Assembly: GCA_008704415.1 (NCBI GenBank)
Contig: VXIS01000132.1
Span: forward strand, 1 to 64,000
DNA from: Sphaerosporella brunnea
Taxonomy: Eukaryota > Ascomycota > Pezizomycetes > Pezizales > Pyronemataceae
Reading direction: 5' to 3'
Length of the DNA: 64,000 nt
Part shown: in pieces, positions 1 to 10,029 of the stretch
Position numbering within the stretch: the stretch's first letter is position 1
How the letters are laid out: each line of letters starts with the position of its first letter
The notes under the pieces: generated by a model
What the model was told of the DNA's origin: nothing
The model's database searches: none
What the model saw: the letters and a program-made list of their open reading frames with translations, nothing else
Program-made: the position numbers and the translations under genes

Positions 1-642
1 TGTGCCACTGATAACAGCCGCACAGCGAGATCAATACCGCTATCATCAATAACCGGAGCCTACTTAGCTAGCTAGCTAGCCAGTAGTTACGGTCCAGGGG
101 AGCTTCCCTCCTCCCCTCCACAAGCAAGCCCAGAATCACTCAACTCTGTCCCAGCTACCAGTAAAAAAGAAAAACAAAAAAAAAGAAAGTCTCTTCTCAC
201 AAACTGAAGCCTTCAACCAGCTGTTATCGATTCCAAATTGCATAAGCTTGCTTCTTCTTCTAGAACATATCAAGCTAGTACCCGCAAGCATGCATGCAGA
301 ATGATAATGATACCTATGCTCAGCTCAGTATATACATACAATACAATACAACAATTAGCCCCTTCTGCGGTAATTCCATCCACATCACCATCATTAAAAA
401 CCTGTATGTAACTACCCCCCGTAAAGTAAAGTGTAATAAAAACTAAGTGCGTAGGCTGCAGCATGCACCAAAAAAGAAAACCCACGCGAAGTTATATCCA
501 TCATACACCCAAGGCAAAAAAAGAAAGAAAAAACCACCACGCCATTTTTGCGAGAAAAAAAACCCATAAAAAGCAAATGCAAAACCCCTTGAAAAAATAA
601 AATAAAAAACGACAAAAAAAAAAGGTATAGGAAGCACAGCAA
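1..642. other. 3' flank of the TRP-like gene
   Basis: AT-rich stretch downstream of the minus-strand TRP-like gene. It holds a short TAGC tandem run near 66-80 and several A-rich tracts (about 170-185 and 585-625). Reading frames here are low-complexity and I see no gene; it probably contains the 3'UTR and polyadenylation region of the neighbour. Confidence 0.6.
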
Positions 643-3600
643 TTACTTCGCCGCCTTGCTCCGCCGGCTGCTAGCCTTGGTGCTGCCACTGCCTCCCCTG
701 ACCAGCTCGGCCTGACTGCCGGTTATGTCGCCCCGCTCGTCTCTGACCACTGCCCCTACGCGCCCCTGGCTGACACGCCCTATACTCTCCCCACTAGCTG
801 GGCGTCCCTCCTCCGATGTCCGGATCAGTGCCGGCGGCTCGAGAACACTACTACTGCCTCTGCTCGCCGAGCTGGTTGTGCGCGAATGGGACTCTCCGTG
901 CGTGTTGGAATCCTCCTCAAATGGTAGTCGACTAGTACTGCCGCGTGTAATCGGCGGGTCATAGAGGCGTTGCGGGAGCGGGCGTGGCTCGCGACTCTTG
1001 CGCTTGCTGCTCTTGCGCGGCACAATTGGCTTGGATTCCGTGCTGCCGTGCAGCATCCGCGAGCTGGGACCTGGCTCTTCAGCGGGGTCGGTGTCCGAGT
1101 ATTCGTTCTCCGACTCGGATTCGGAGCTAACAGCGTCAGGGTCATCGCTGGTCACAGCCATCCCAATCCCTTCCTCTGCCACCTCTTCCGCATTGCGGCC
1201 CGCCTCCTCCTCCTCTTCAACCTGCCGACGTGCTGCTAGGATCTCTTCCGGTGCTCGAGATGATCGCACAACGCTGAACCCCTTCTCCTTTTCGCCCCGT
1301 GCGAGTCCGAGTTTTTGCTTGATCCAACTCTTGGCATTGCTGACCGGCCCCGTGGGATCCGCGGGCCCTGTCCCAAGCCTTCGTTGCGGCTGCGCCGAAA
1401 GCGCGGGTCCCCGTACACCGTAATAAAAGTCAGACTCGCGGGTAGCGTAATCCGTGTTTCCGCGCCCACTTCCCACGGTGATGGCAGACTCGGTGTACCT
1501 ATGTCCTCCACCAGGCGCCGGCGTAGATCTCGCCGCATCATCCGCTGACGCCTCACCACCACCTCCTAACACCGAACCCTGAGATTCCCGCTGCGCCCCT
1601 TGCTTCATCGAAATGTCACTCGCATAACTACCACGTGATTGTGCTGTCGCCGGAGAGTACTGATCTCCAGGGCCGTCTATGCGGCGAGTGCGCGGAGGTC
1701 GATAGTAGGGGCCGGCAACATTATCGACTGGGGGAGTATAGCCGTGTCCGCTTGCCGCGCCAGGTGTGGTGGGTGTGAATCCCGCCGATGTTGAGCCGGA
1801 ATTCGAGTGGGCGTGTGCCGACTGAGAGCCTTCCGGTAGAATGCCGCCGATGTGTTCGGTTGCCGGGGAGCCTAGAAGCATCGCGGCCGAACTGTTAGTA
1901 CGGCTGTGCGGCAGGCGCGAGGAGACGTTATGAAGCGTGTGTTTACGTTCGGTGGCAGAGATCGGGGTCGGCGAGAGGTCGTGGGAACGATGCGTTTGTT
2001 GCGAATGTCTCTTGCGACGAGAGAGCTGGCGGACACCAAAAACCTGAGAGGACAAATATTAGCAACTATTTCACCGGATATCTCCGATATGAAGCATGGG
2101 TATCAAGAGGCCAATTGAATCACAAGTGATGATGCGTAATGATTTCTCCATGCTTCTGTCCTCCTCTTGCAGTCAATAAACTCCGCACACCACTCGTAAT
2201 CCTATCCTAATTTATTACATCACGTTGTTCGGTAGCCGAATCTAGACCGGCAACGCCATTCAAATGCGAACATCCAACGGCAATGCCAGCTGTCGAAAGC
2301 ATAAAATCATCAACGCATCATCACTTGTCCAGATCGAATGAAGCATCATCCATCCAACGGCCCTCATGGGCCTCGTCACTTATTAAGTTCGCCGTGCCAG
2401 AGCGCCGCCGGATCCTCTTCCAAAAATGGGTGCTACTAACCTTTGCGAAACCACCACGCGCAGCTTCTTCGTCTGATCTATAGCCCCTAACCGCAACCTC
2501 TAGAAGAGTCTGCAACGCCTTCAGGACGAATCCAAATAACAGCACAGCCGCGTGGATTCCGAGGATGACCCAGCCGGTCCAGCCCTTGACCGCGTCCGCG
2601 GCATTGATGGACGGAACGAATGCCATCATCAACAAGATTGTCAGCAACCGCACGCACGCAAAAACAAAGTGCCAAAGATTCATCGACGTTGGTGGCGCAA
2701 ATGGCTTGATGGCGTATATCGATAGGATCATCACAATCTCGCAGGCGGCTAGAATGGTGATCTGCGCAATCCCTGACGGCTGTAGCGCACCGAACGCGAT
2801 CGCCCGCATTATGTTAATATAGAGTTGGGACATGAAGAACACCAGACTCTTTTCACGGTAAGTATTATAAAATGTGCCAAATGTAATCAGGGTTGGAAGA
2901 ATGTCGTAGAGCTCCGACCGGGGATGGTAGGTGTAAATGGTGTACGAAAGCCATGAGGATATCAAAAGAATTAGAACGAGGATCACAGCGGCGGAAGCTG
3001 TGATGGACACCGCTGAGCGGGCGGCGACTGTGAGCTGAAAAGCGCAGGCAGTGACCACAGGGATCAGAAAGTACGTGAACGTGAATCGGCATAGAAGCCC
3101 TGTCAAGAATTAGCAAAGTTCGACTACCTACCACTGAGTACCAACCAGCAGTGTACGGCCAGTTCTTGCGCGTCAGGTCCTCTTCTTCAACACCGGTCAA
3201 TTTATACAGGGCCCATCTGCCCCAGAACCACAGCTGGAACAGGACGATAATTCCGATGAGCACAACTGTGAAATAGACCATCACGCACGGCCAGATGTCG
3301 TCCGTCGTGAGAAGTCCTACTGCCTGAGCCAATCTCTCGTAGCCGTAGGCCCATGCCTGGAATGCATACACCCCATCACCTCTCCACGCCGCACCGCCCA
3401 CTTGCTCCTCATTCGAGTAGAATGACGTATTGAACATCAGTATACTCCAGGCACCGTTTGAGATGATAGGCTGATAGAACCCAGGATAACTCAAGGACAG
3501 ACTACCGGTGAGTACCATGAACTGCAGCCACTGAATACAATCCGCAAATCCAGGTGTCACCAAGCGAAGCATATCGTCGTCCATCCCGTAGTTGCTGCTG

Positions 3601-4733
3601 AAGCGGAATAAGTCTGTGGTGCCGTTCCATGGATTGAACATGGCAGCCATGAGCGAGGCGACTCCCACAATGATTAAGACAGAAGCGGATAGCCAGGTGA
3701 GTATATTACTGTTCGACTTGCGAAGCTCCGGAGTGACCTCGATGTGAATGCATCCAACCTGAGTCGCCACCGCATCGCCAGACAATATCTTGAGCGTGAC
3801 GCCCAGAGTTGCAAACTGATACGACGAGCCCAGATTGCTGGTCACAGTGAACGACGGGAGCTCGCTAGTGAGATATGTGATATTGTTCCGCATCGCCTGC
3901 GGCACTACGCGGTACTGCATCATTTGGTTTCTGTCGTCCGACGTCTGGTTCCCCGCCGAGATCAGATTTCCAAACGGGCAAGAGGCATTGACAGACGATG
4001 CGCTGGTCAATTGGCGTGTGGGGTTGTAACAGAAGTAAGCGTCATTCCTATACACTGAAAAGCTCGAGACCACGATCCTGTTCGTCAAGGTCGAGGCGAC
4101 CGCATTCCAGGAAGGGTCCTGATCCAATATCACACCAGTGTAGTTCCAGTAAGTGCTGTTCTGCGGAAAACGGCTGTCGGACTTGTAGCTCCCGCCAAAG
4201 TACGTGGCGGGAGCCTGCGACGAATCGGCATCGCCGATCCCGTCGATAAACTGACGCCGTTCCAAGGGCGCATCTTGCGACCAGTCAACCCCTTCCTCGG
4301 GACCCTCCCAATAGCTCTCGGCCCGACCCAGACCCCTCTTAACCCTAACCCTTCTCCTCCCCGAAGGATCCGACCCATTTCTGCCCGTTACGGTGCCCCA
4401 GACGGTCAGCGTTAAAGCCTCAGACGATTCCGCAAAGTCCGCAGCGACCAAGATCGGGTGGAATTGTAGCCGTGTGGGCGACTGTCTGGCAGCTTCGGAC
4501 AGGCAGTTGTCGAACGTAGATACCAGCACCGCAGACGCCCGACAGACGAATATCGCCAAGGTGAACAATAGGATGATTAACGGCGAGAGAGACAATGTGC
4601 GAAAGGCGTGCGGTTGTCGTCGACGTTTGCGATGCAAGGATACCTCGCACACCGATTGCGCCTCCCACCGCGATGACGACATGGCAGCACTCGTCGACGG
4701 CGGACGAGGTCTTCGACGGCGACTCGAGGTCAT
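643..4733 (-). CDS. TRP/Flc-like integral membrane protein
   Basis: Likely a fungal TRP-like/Flc (flavin carrier, DUF907) membrane protein acting at the secretory or plasma membrane in calcium or cell-wall homeostasis. That role is family knowledge. Model on the minus strand: exons 4733-3146, 3099-2441 and 2043-643, about 1215 aa. The 46-nt intron 3145-3100 has GT/AG ends and a CTAAT branch site. The second intron (2440-2044) starts GTTAGT and keeps frame. Features: hydrophobic signal segment at residues 50-68, a lumenal ML-like domain with spaced cysteines to about 370, then a multi-TM TRP domain to about 740. The long cytosolic tail begins FGVRQLSRR and contains DFYYGVRG and GPADPTGP, which recur in Pezizomycotina homologues. 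The ATG at 4733 precedes the basic N-terminus; an in-frame ATG 17 codons on is an alternative. Reading through the second intron gives a short alternative C-terminus ending at 2321. Confidence 0.9.
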
Positions 4734-6190
4734 GACGGCGGCGATGGTATGCGGAAAATGGTGACTGTCGGGGTGGGGGGGGTACTCAAGAGTGGATGGA
4801 GAGAATGAGGGAGAGGAGTGCGGCGGGTGATAGCAGACCAATGCTCGGCGAAGGGTGTCACTCAGAAGCGGGGTGCTGGTGAGGAGGGAGAATAATAGCG
4901 GTGTCTGGGATTGTTGACAGGATGGTGATGAAAGTATGCAGGCTGGCACTCTATCTCGTATCCCTCTGGTTTCTTCTGCGAGGGTTCCAGATCGTCGCGA
5001 GGGCTGTGGCTAAAAATAGCGGATGGTGAGCGGCATCGGGCCCGGCCAGTCAAAGCTAGGAGGGAAATAAATAGATGCGGCGAGATGATGGGCGATGCAC
5101 TGGACGCACTGAACTGCGCACGCAGAGAGGAATGCAGTGGAGGCAGCAGACCAATAGACAGCGGCAAGGGCCAGCCAGTCAGGCAGTCTGTCAGTCTGTC
5201 AGTCTGTCAGTCTGTGTGATCGTGTGCGCTTTCTGTCTGTTCGATGTGTGACGTGCGGGATGCAGGGAAGGCGACACTCGACGCAGAGAACGTTTCGACT
5301 GCCCGTCAATCGCGTTGTTGGTTTCAGTAAGAGAGAGCGTGCGAGGCAAGAGCGACAGAGCAGCCAATGTCTTTTGCTCGCAGAAACCACGTCTATCGGC
5401 CGTCTCTCTTCTACGGTATGTCTCCTCCCGCTGCTGTGTTATCCTTCCCGTTGACAACCTTCAATGTCGATCGCCGCGGGCTGTTTGCAAACACTTCGAC
5501 CAGAAAGAGAAGCGAGTGAAATTGCAAAGAGAGAGGCACTCAAGCAAGTAGATGGAGTGAGATACGATATGCAATAGCGAACGTGAAGCGAGAGAACAAG
5601 CGAGTGTGGAGGGAGTGAGAGCGATGATGGAGCAGACCGACGACGCGCGGGAGCAGAATACCTTGAACAATCCGATACGCGTGGGAGAAAGGGATAGCAA
5701 AAAAGCAAAAAAAAAAAAGAAAAAAAAAAAAAAAAAAGCAAAACTCCACAATAATCTCTCCTGTGTAGATGCATAATCTCCATCTCCCTCCAGTCAAATT
5801 CGCAACCATCAAAGACTCCAAAGGCTCAAGACGCTCGCTCTCTCTCCCTCTCATTCTCCCACGCGAAATCCACCCACACGCGTCATCCCCCGCTAACCAC
5901 GGCAACACCAACAATGGCAAATCGAACACCGCCCTTCTCTCTAAAAACAACAATCAGACCCCACCCGGGATTGTGACGTACGGTAATTTTAAATAAGCTG
6001 CTCGCCGTGCTCATGCATCCGGAAAAACGCACGATGCATGCATGTATTCTAAATGGAACGATGGATCGGAGGAGTAAGCTATTACGGTGCGAGATCTATA
6101 TTTGATCAACGAAATTGTGTGATGTTGATTGTGTTGTCGTGGTAGCACGCGGCTACATAATGCGAACATTGAACATCGGTAATTGGTCAG
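4734..6190 (-). promoter_or_regulatory. Long upstream region of the TRP-like gene
   Basis: About 1.4 kb without a convincing gene between the TRP-like start and the tRNA. On the minus (transcribed) strand it is rich in CT tracts, as in many fungal promoters and 5'UTRs. It contains an 8-nt tandem repeat at 5184-5216 and an A/AAG tract near 5700-5738. Several frames of 70-140 codons exist, but they are low-complexity and lack family resemblance. Promoter identity is inferred from position only. Confidence 0.45.
5184..5216. repeat. 8-nt tandem repeat (CAGTCTGT)n
   Basis: Four consecutive copies of CAGTCTGT, visible directly, in the presumed promoter of the TRP-like gene. A short microsatellite with no assigned role. 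Confidence 0.85.
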
Positions 6191-6281
6191 ACACCGTTGG
6201 TGTAGGGGTAACATATTACCTTCCCATTCCACAAGGATAGGATTTCAGGTAATGCCGTGGGTTCGATTCCCGCACGGTGTA
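6191..6281 (+). tRNA. tRNA-Gly (CCC) with intron
   Basis: A full cloverleaf can be drawn. The 7-bp acceptor stem is ACACCGT/ACGGTGT, the D arm is GTGT/ACAT, and the anticodon stem is TTACC/GGTAA. The loop begins TT-CCC-A, and the T arm is GTGGG-TTCGATT-CCCGC. Between A37 and the last loop base lies a 20-nt intron (about 6227-6246), the canonical position for nuclear tRNA introns. Anticodon CCC reads GGG (Gly). A run of T follows as a Pol III terminator. The first base pair is A-T rather than the usual G-C of tRNA-Gly, which is slightly odd. Confidence 0.9.
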
Positions 6282-6290
6282 TTTTTCTTT
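6282..6290 (+). terminator. Pol III T-run terminator
   Basis: The T-rich stretch directly after the tRNA discriminator base (ATTTTTCTTT) fits an RNA polymerase III terminator. Confidence 0.6.
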
Positions 6291-6498
6291 TTGCCGCATT
6301 ATTTTTTTGTAGCCGCAAACAGCCTGCGGGGATTTGAATGCCTCATAGGGGCTCACTCGCTGCACTCACTTTTCACCACTCGGTCTTTCTTCAGTTCAAC
6401 GGACTCGATATCTAACTAAGCACGATCCTGTATCGAATATCATAGATACTGGTGTTTGAACATGATATGGCCACATCGCCGCTGCCAGCCTAGCATTC

Positions 6499-6525
6499 GG
6501 TGGTGGTGGTGGTGGTGGTGGTGGT
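6499..6525. repeat. (GGT)n microsatellite
   Basis: Nine consecutive GGT triplets, seen directly, in non-coding sequence downstream of the tRNA. Confidence 0.9.
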
Positions 6526-6634
6526 CAAAACGCTTGAGTTTTTATCATCATCACGAATTCCCTTGACTCGTTTCCTGAGAGGGCGAGGGTCCAAACAGTA
6601 AGCTCGGCTTAGAGGGACAAGTCTTCCTTTACTG

Positions 6635-6690
6635 TATGTCATGGCCCCAAGCGGCCGAATACATTATGATTAAAAAAAAACAAAAAAAAC
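6635..6690 (+). mobile_element. LINE 3'-end fragment with A-rich tail
   Basis: The segment ATGTCATGGC..CAAGCGGCCGAATACA..ATGATTAAAA ending in an A/C tail closely matches, on the opposite strand, the 3' terminus of the Tad-like LINE at 41452-41520. It is best explained as a severely 5'-truncated LINE insertion. The 5' limit is uncertain and similarity may extend further upstream. Confidence 0.6.
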
Positions 6691-8967
6691 ACTTGAGTTT
6701 CAATCACCTGCCAGCCAGATTTACGCTGCCTACATACAGTGCGAGTAATGCCCCGACGTGGTTGCAACCAATAGATATGGAGGAAGTCACCACACAGACA
6801 GGTACACACACACGGTAGTACGACCGTTTTGGGAGGCCGTTTCATGGCGAAGGCATGCAGTATCTATATCAGTGTTCTCAGCCAGCCCAAAAAAAGCCCC
6901 GGTCGCAGGGCCGGCTGGGCTGGATTTTTATTCAGCTCTGCTGTGAAGCTAGAATTAGCTAGCTAGCTGGATGTGGTGCTGCGGATTTGTTTGTCTGACC
7001 ATGTAAAACGCGGGGTTTAGTACATAGCGCACACAGAGTGATATTTAGTGAAGAAACACCCCAGCAACAACCATGATGGGTTTTTTTGATCGAGGGCGGC
7101 CGCCCCAATGCGCTGCATCGTGTTAGATGCCCACCGTCCATCATCTAACTAAATGCTGGCCGCGCCGCCTACCGTCGCTCCACTGGGTTGCTGCTGTGGG
7201 TTTCTTCCCACAACCTTCGGACAACCCAATTATGTGAACCCCGTGGACAGCGCCGAGTAGTTAGTTATCAGAGCCCTCCCCCCCCCAAGCCAGTCGGTTA
7301 TCATCCCGAGGCATAGCATGTCGCCGCAGCAGTAGCAGGCAGGGGAGTGAGTCGTATGCCACCAGCATGCGGGCTACAGAGAAAGAGTTACACATGGCCG
7401 GGGGGACTTTTTTGTGGGGCTGCTCCAGATAGATAGCGGAGGATTTGCGCTTGTCGCGCTTGGCGTTAGCGGAATCATGACGATCGCGGCCCGCGAGCTG
7501 TTGCCTGCACATCATCCCCACTTGGAACTTGCCGAGAGAACAAGCCGCCGGATCTGTCAAGGCGCGCGAGCGTGGGACTTACAGACTTTGCTATGACAAA
7601 TCAGCGGCCGTGGCTTTGAAATGCGAGTGCTGTCTCGTGAAGCCCCACCCCCGGTAGTGGCCACGCATACAGATTTTACCTTGCCGAGTGTAGGGGTGTG
7701 AGGAGGGGTGCTGGAACGTAGATAGACCTCGAGGCTCGACCCAATCAACCAACCCGTACGCCTCACCACGCCGAGTTAACCGTGGATCAGCACAATGGCG
7801 TTGGCCGATGAGTACAGCGTGTTTAGTCTATTGCCATCTGCTCCTAGAGAACCCAAATTTCACGTCCAAATGGTTGCATTTACCGTGCATGGATCAGAGT
7901 TGGTACCCAACACACCATCACGGAACGGTTCAAACCCGGACAGCTATGCTCACGGTGACGCTCAACGCCTTGTCACCAAGGGGCCGGCGCCCCCACAGTC
8001 TCTTTGCCGGGTTGCTCGTAGTAAAAAAAAACAACCTACTCGTTCGTACCGTTGCTTTCTCTCAACAGCAGAGGCTGGGTATGATGGACTTGATGCCGGC
8101 TTTTCTGGCAATGTATACAATTCCCGTACTTTGTCTCGTGGAAGCCCACAATCCTTCACCGCTTGCAGATCCGCGCCAGACCAAGAAGCTCATTCGATTT
8201 GGCACATATGTATGGGAAGTGAAAACTTCCCCTTGGATCATACAATGTCACTCTGTGCCGAGTGCTACACGATGAGTGGAGCTTGAGTAGATGATGTAGA
8301 ACTTTCGCGATGAAACCCCAGCACCAAGCCGTATGAGCCGGATCTGCGGTCGATTTGTCTGTGAGGGATGGAGCATCAGTGAATATCTAGTTTATGAAAG
8401 TTTCCAGGACCAGCATTTCTATCGTCTCTCTTCGGGCCATCTCTTCCGCGCTTCTCCTGTAGTTGGTGTAAACAAATCCTTCATCCGGATATGCAGTGGG
8501 GACGGAAACCGCTGCGTGCACGGTATATGTAGTAGCAAGCCCTGGCACTCGCCGCCAGATTTAGAGCTACGGTCATAGAACCATAAAAACGGCTTCCCCT
8601 GGTGGTTAGTACTGGAGAATCCTCTGTGGATCTATAGAGGGGCTGTACCTCTACAAAATCGCTATACCGGGAATAGAAACAGCAATGGGATCAGTACGAG
8701 ACCTTGAAAGATTCAGTGCCTGTTGCAACAACAGGAGTGGCAAATGTGTCAACCCCCTCTTTTTTCATAGCCAAGCAAAACTGTTTCAATGCGAAGTGCT
8801 ATGGTGACTACATTCTTATACCCAACGACATCAGGAGCGGTTGTTAGCCTCACTTGCCGCCTTGACCAGTGGATTACCACAAACATCGGAATGCACAGTG
8901 CATAGCCGCGCTGGGCGCGTGCGCACATCTGCCAGCAAAACCAACATTGTGTGACCCAAGTGAGCGC
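6691..8967. other. Non-coding stretch
   Basis: About 2.3 kb with no gene I can support. The longest plus-strand frames (7795-8286 and 7808-8275) overlap each other, lack domain resemblance and show no splice logic. It holds homopolymer tracts such as the C-run at 7278-7286. Confidence 0.5.
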
Positions 8968-8968
8968 T

Positions 8969-8975
8969 CTATAAG
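8969..8975 (+). promoter_or_regulatory. TATA-like box
   Basis: CTATAAG lies 45 nt upstream of the ATG at 9020, a plausible core promoter element for the following gene. Short match, inferred from position. Confidence 0.4.
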
Positions 8976-9019
8976 TGCTCGGCTTGTCTCTTTTCTGGTT
9001 GCAACGGCCAGCTTCAACA

Positions 9020-10029
9020 ATGAACGCCTACTTCTCCGCCTTTAAATCCTTCACGTACGACAGCAAAGTCGCGCCAGAAAGCGAATTCCAGCGGCTAACG
9101 AACGCTCGGCACTGGAAGGAAGGGTCCAAAACCTACAAGCGCCACCGGCGGGCGTTCCTGAGCGCTCTGGCGACGCAGACGCTTTCCGCCGTGCACCGCT
9201 TCTTCGTCGAGACCTACCCGTTCCCCAGCTACGACCCCACCGCAAACCCGAAGCTCGAGTTTGAACGCCTCGCGAAAGCACGGCGATGGAATCCCCGCCG
9301 GAAAGCTTACCACAAGGCCAAGGCCGACTTCGACAGGGCGTTTCAGAAAGAGTTCGGCGCCCAGGTCCTCGACTTCTTCGAGGAACACGAGGGCGGCGAG
9401 GGTGACGGTGCGTTCGTGTACGACGCCAGACGCAGCGCGGTTGAGCAGCTTTACGAGCTCGCCGATATCCGCGGATGGGGGTGGAGGAGTCAGGAGTGGC
9501 GTAACGCCAAACTGGAATTCTACGACGCGATCGCGGCCGATTTCAACAACACCTTCGGCCATGACGGGGAGAGTGTTTCGGAGGAAAACATGGCCGGCTG
9601 GCATTTCCTCTGTGTCGTCCTTGGGGTTGACCACGGAAACGCGACTACCCCAGCAGAATGTGCCAATGTTTGAGCACCTTTTTTTTTTTTCGTGTCCTTG
9701 TGTTGTTGTTGTTGCGTTTTTTGCTTTGGTGTTGATATGATGCTAATGGGCTCTCGACTGTTCAGCTAGTGAAGGACAAGCACGTCAACATCTACGATAT
9801 TCTCGATTTCGTCCGCGACGGCATGCCGCAGCATCGGCCGTTGAAATTCCATGAAACAGTCAAAGATCTCAGTGACTATTCTTACGGATGCGTGCCCCCC
9901 AGGATTTATCCCTTGGACCGTGCGCGTCGAGGCAGCTTGGTATTCGTCTTGCGGGGCATCAGCAAATTCCACAAGCTTCTGAAGCCAGGGCAAGGTCCGG
10001 TGCCGGCCGCTGGAAGCGCACCGGCCTGA
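9020..10029 (+). CDS. Fungal three-repeat protein of unknown function
   Basis: Two exons, 9020-9667 and 9766-10029, give about 303 aa. The 98-nt intron begins GTTTGA, has a GCTAAT branch site and ends TTCAG, and the frame is kept across it. Three diverged copies of a helical module, with core pattern EFxRLxxxRxW then a basic K-x-Y/W stretch and (A/F)DFxxxF, start near residues 17, 75 and 143. The second exon opens with KDKHVNIYDIL, a motif I recall from a fungal family of many paralogues and unknown function. No signal peptide or TM segment is visible. Other explanations, such as a DNA-binding repeat, cannot be excluded. Confidence 0.75.

Noticed and set aside
5439..5953. Minus-strand frames with Phe/Leu-rich stretches
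   Set aside because: The hydrophobic runs come from the poly-A/AAG tract at 5700-5738; a promoter region fits better.
7795..8286. Plus-strand frame of 163 codons starting at an ATG
   Set aside because: A second open frame of similar length overlaps it, the protein has no recognisable motif, and there is no intron or promoter support.
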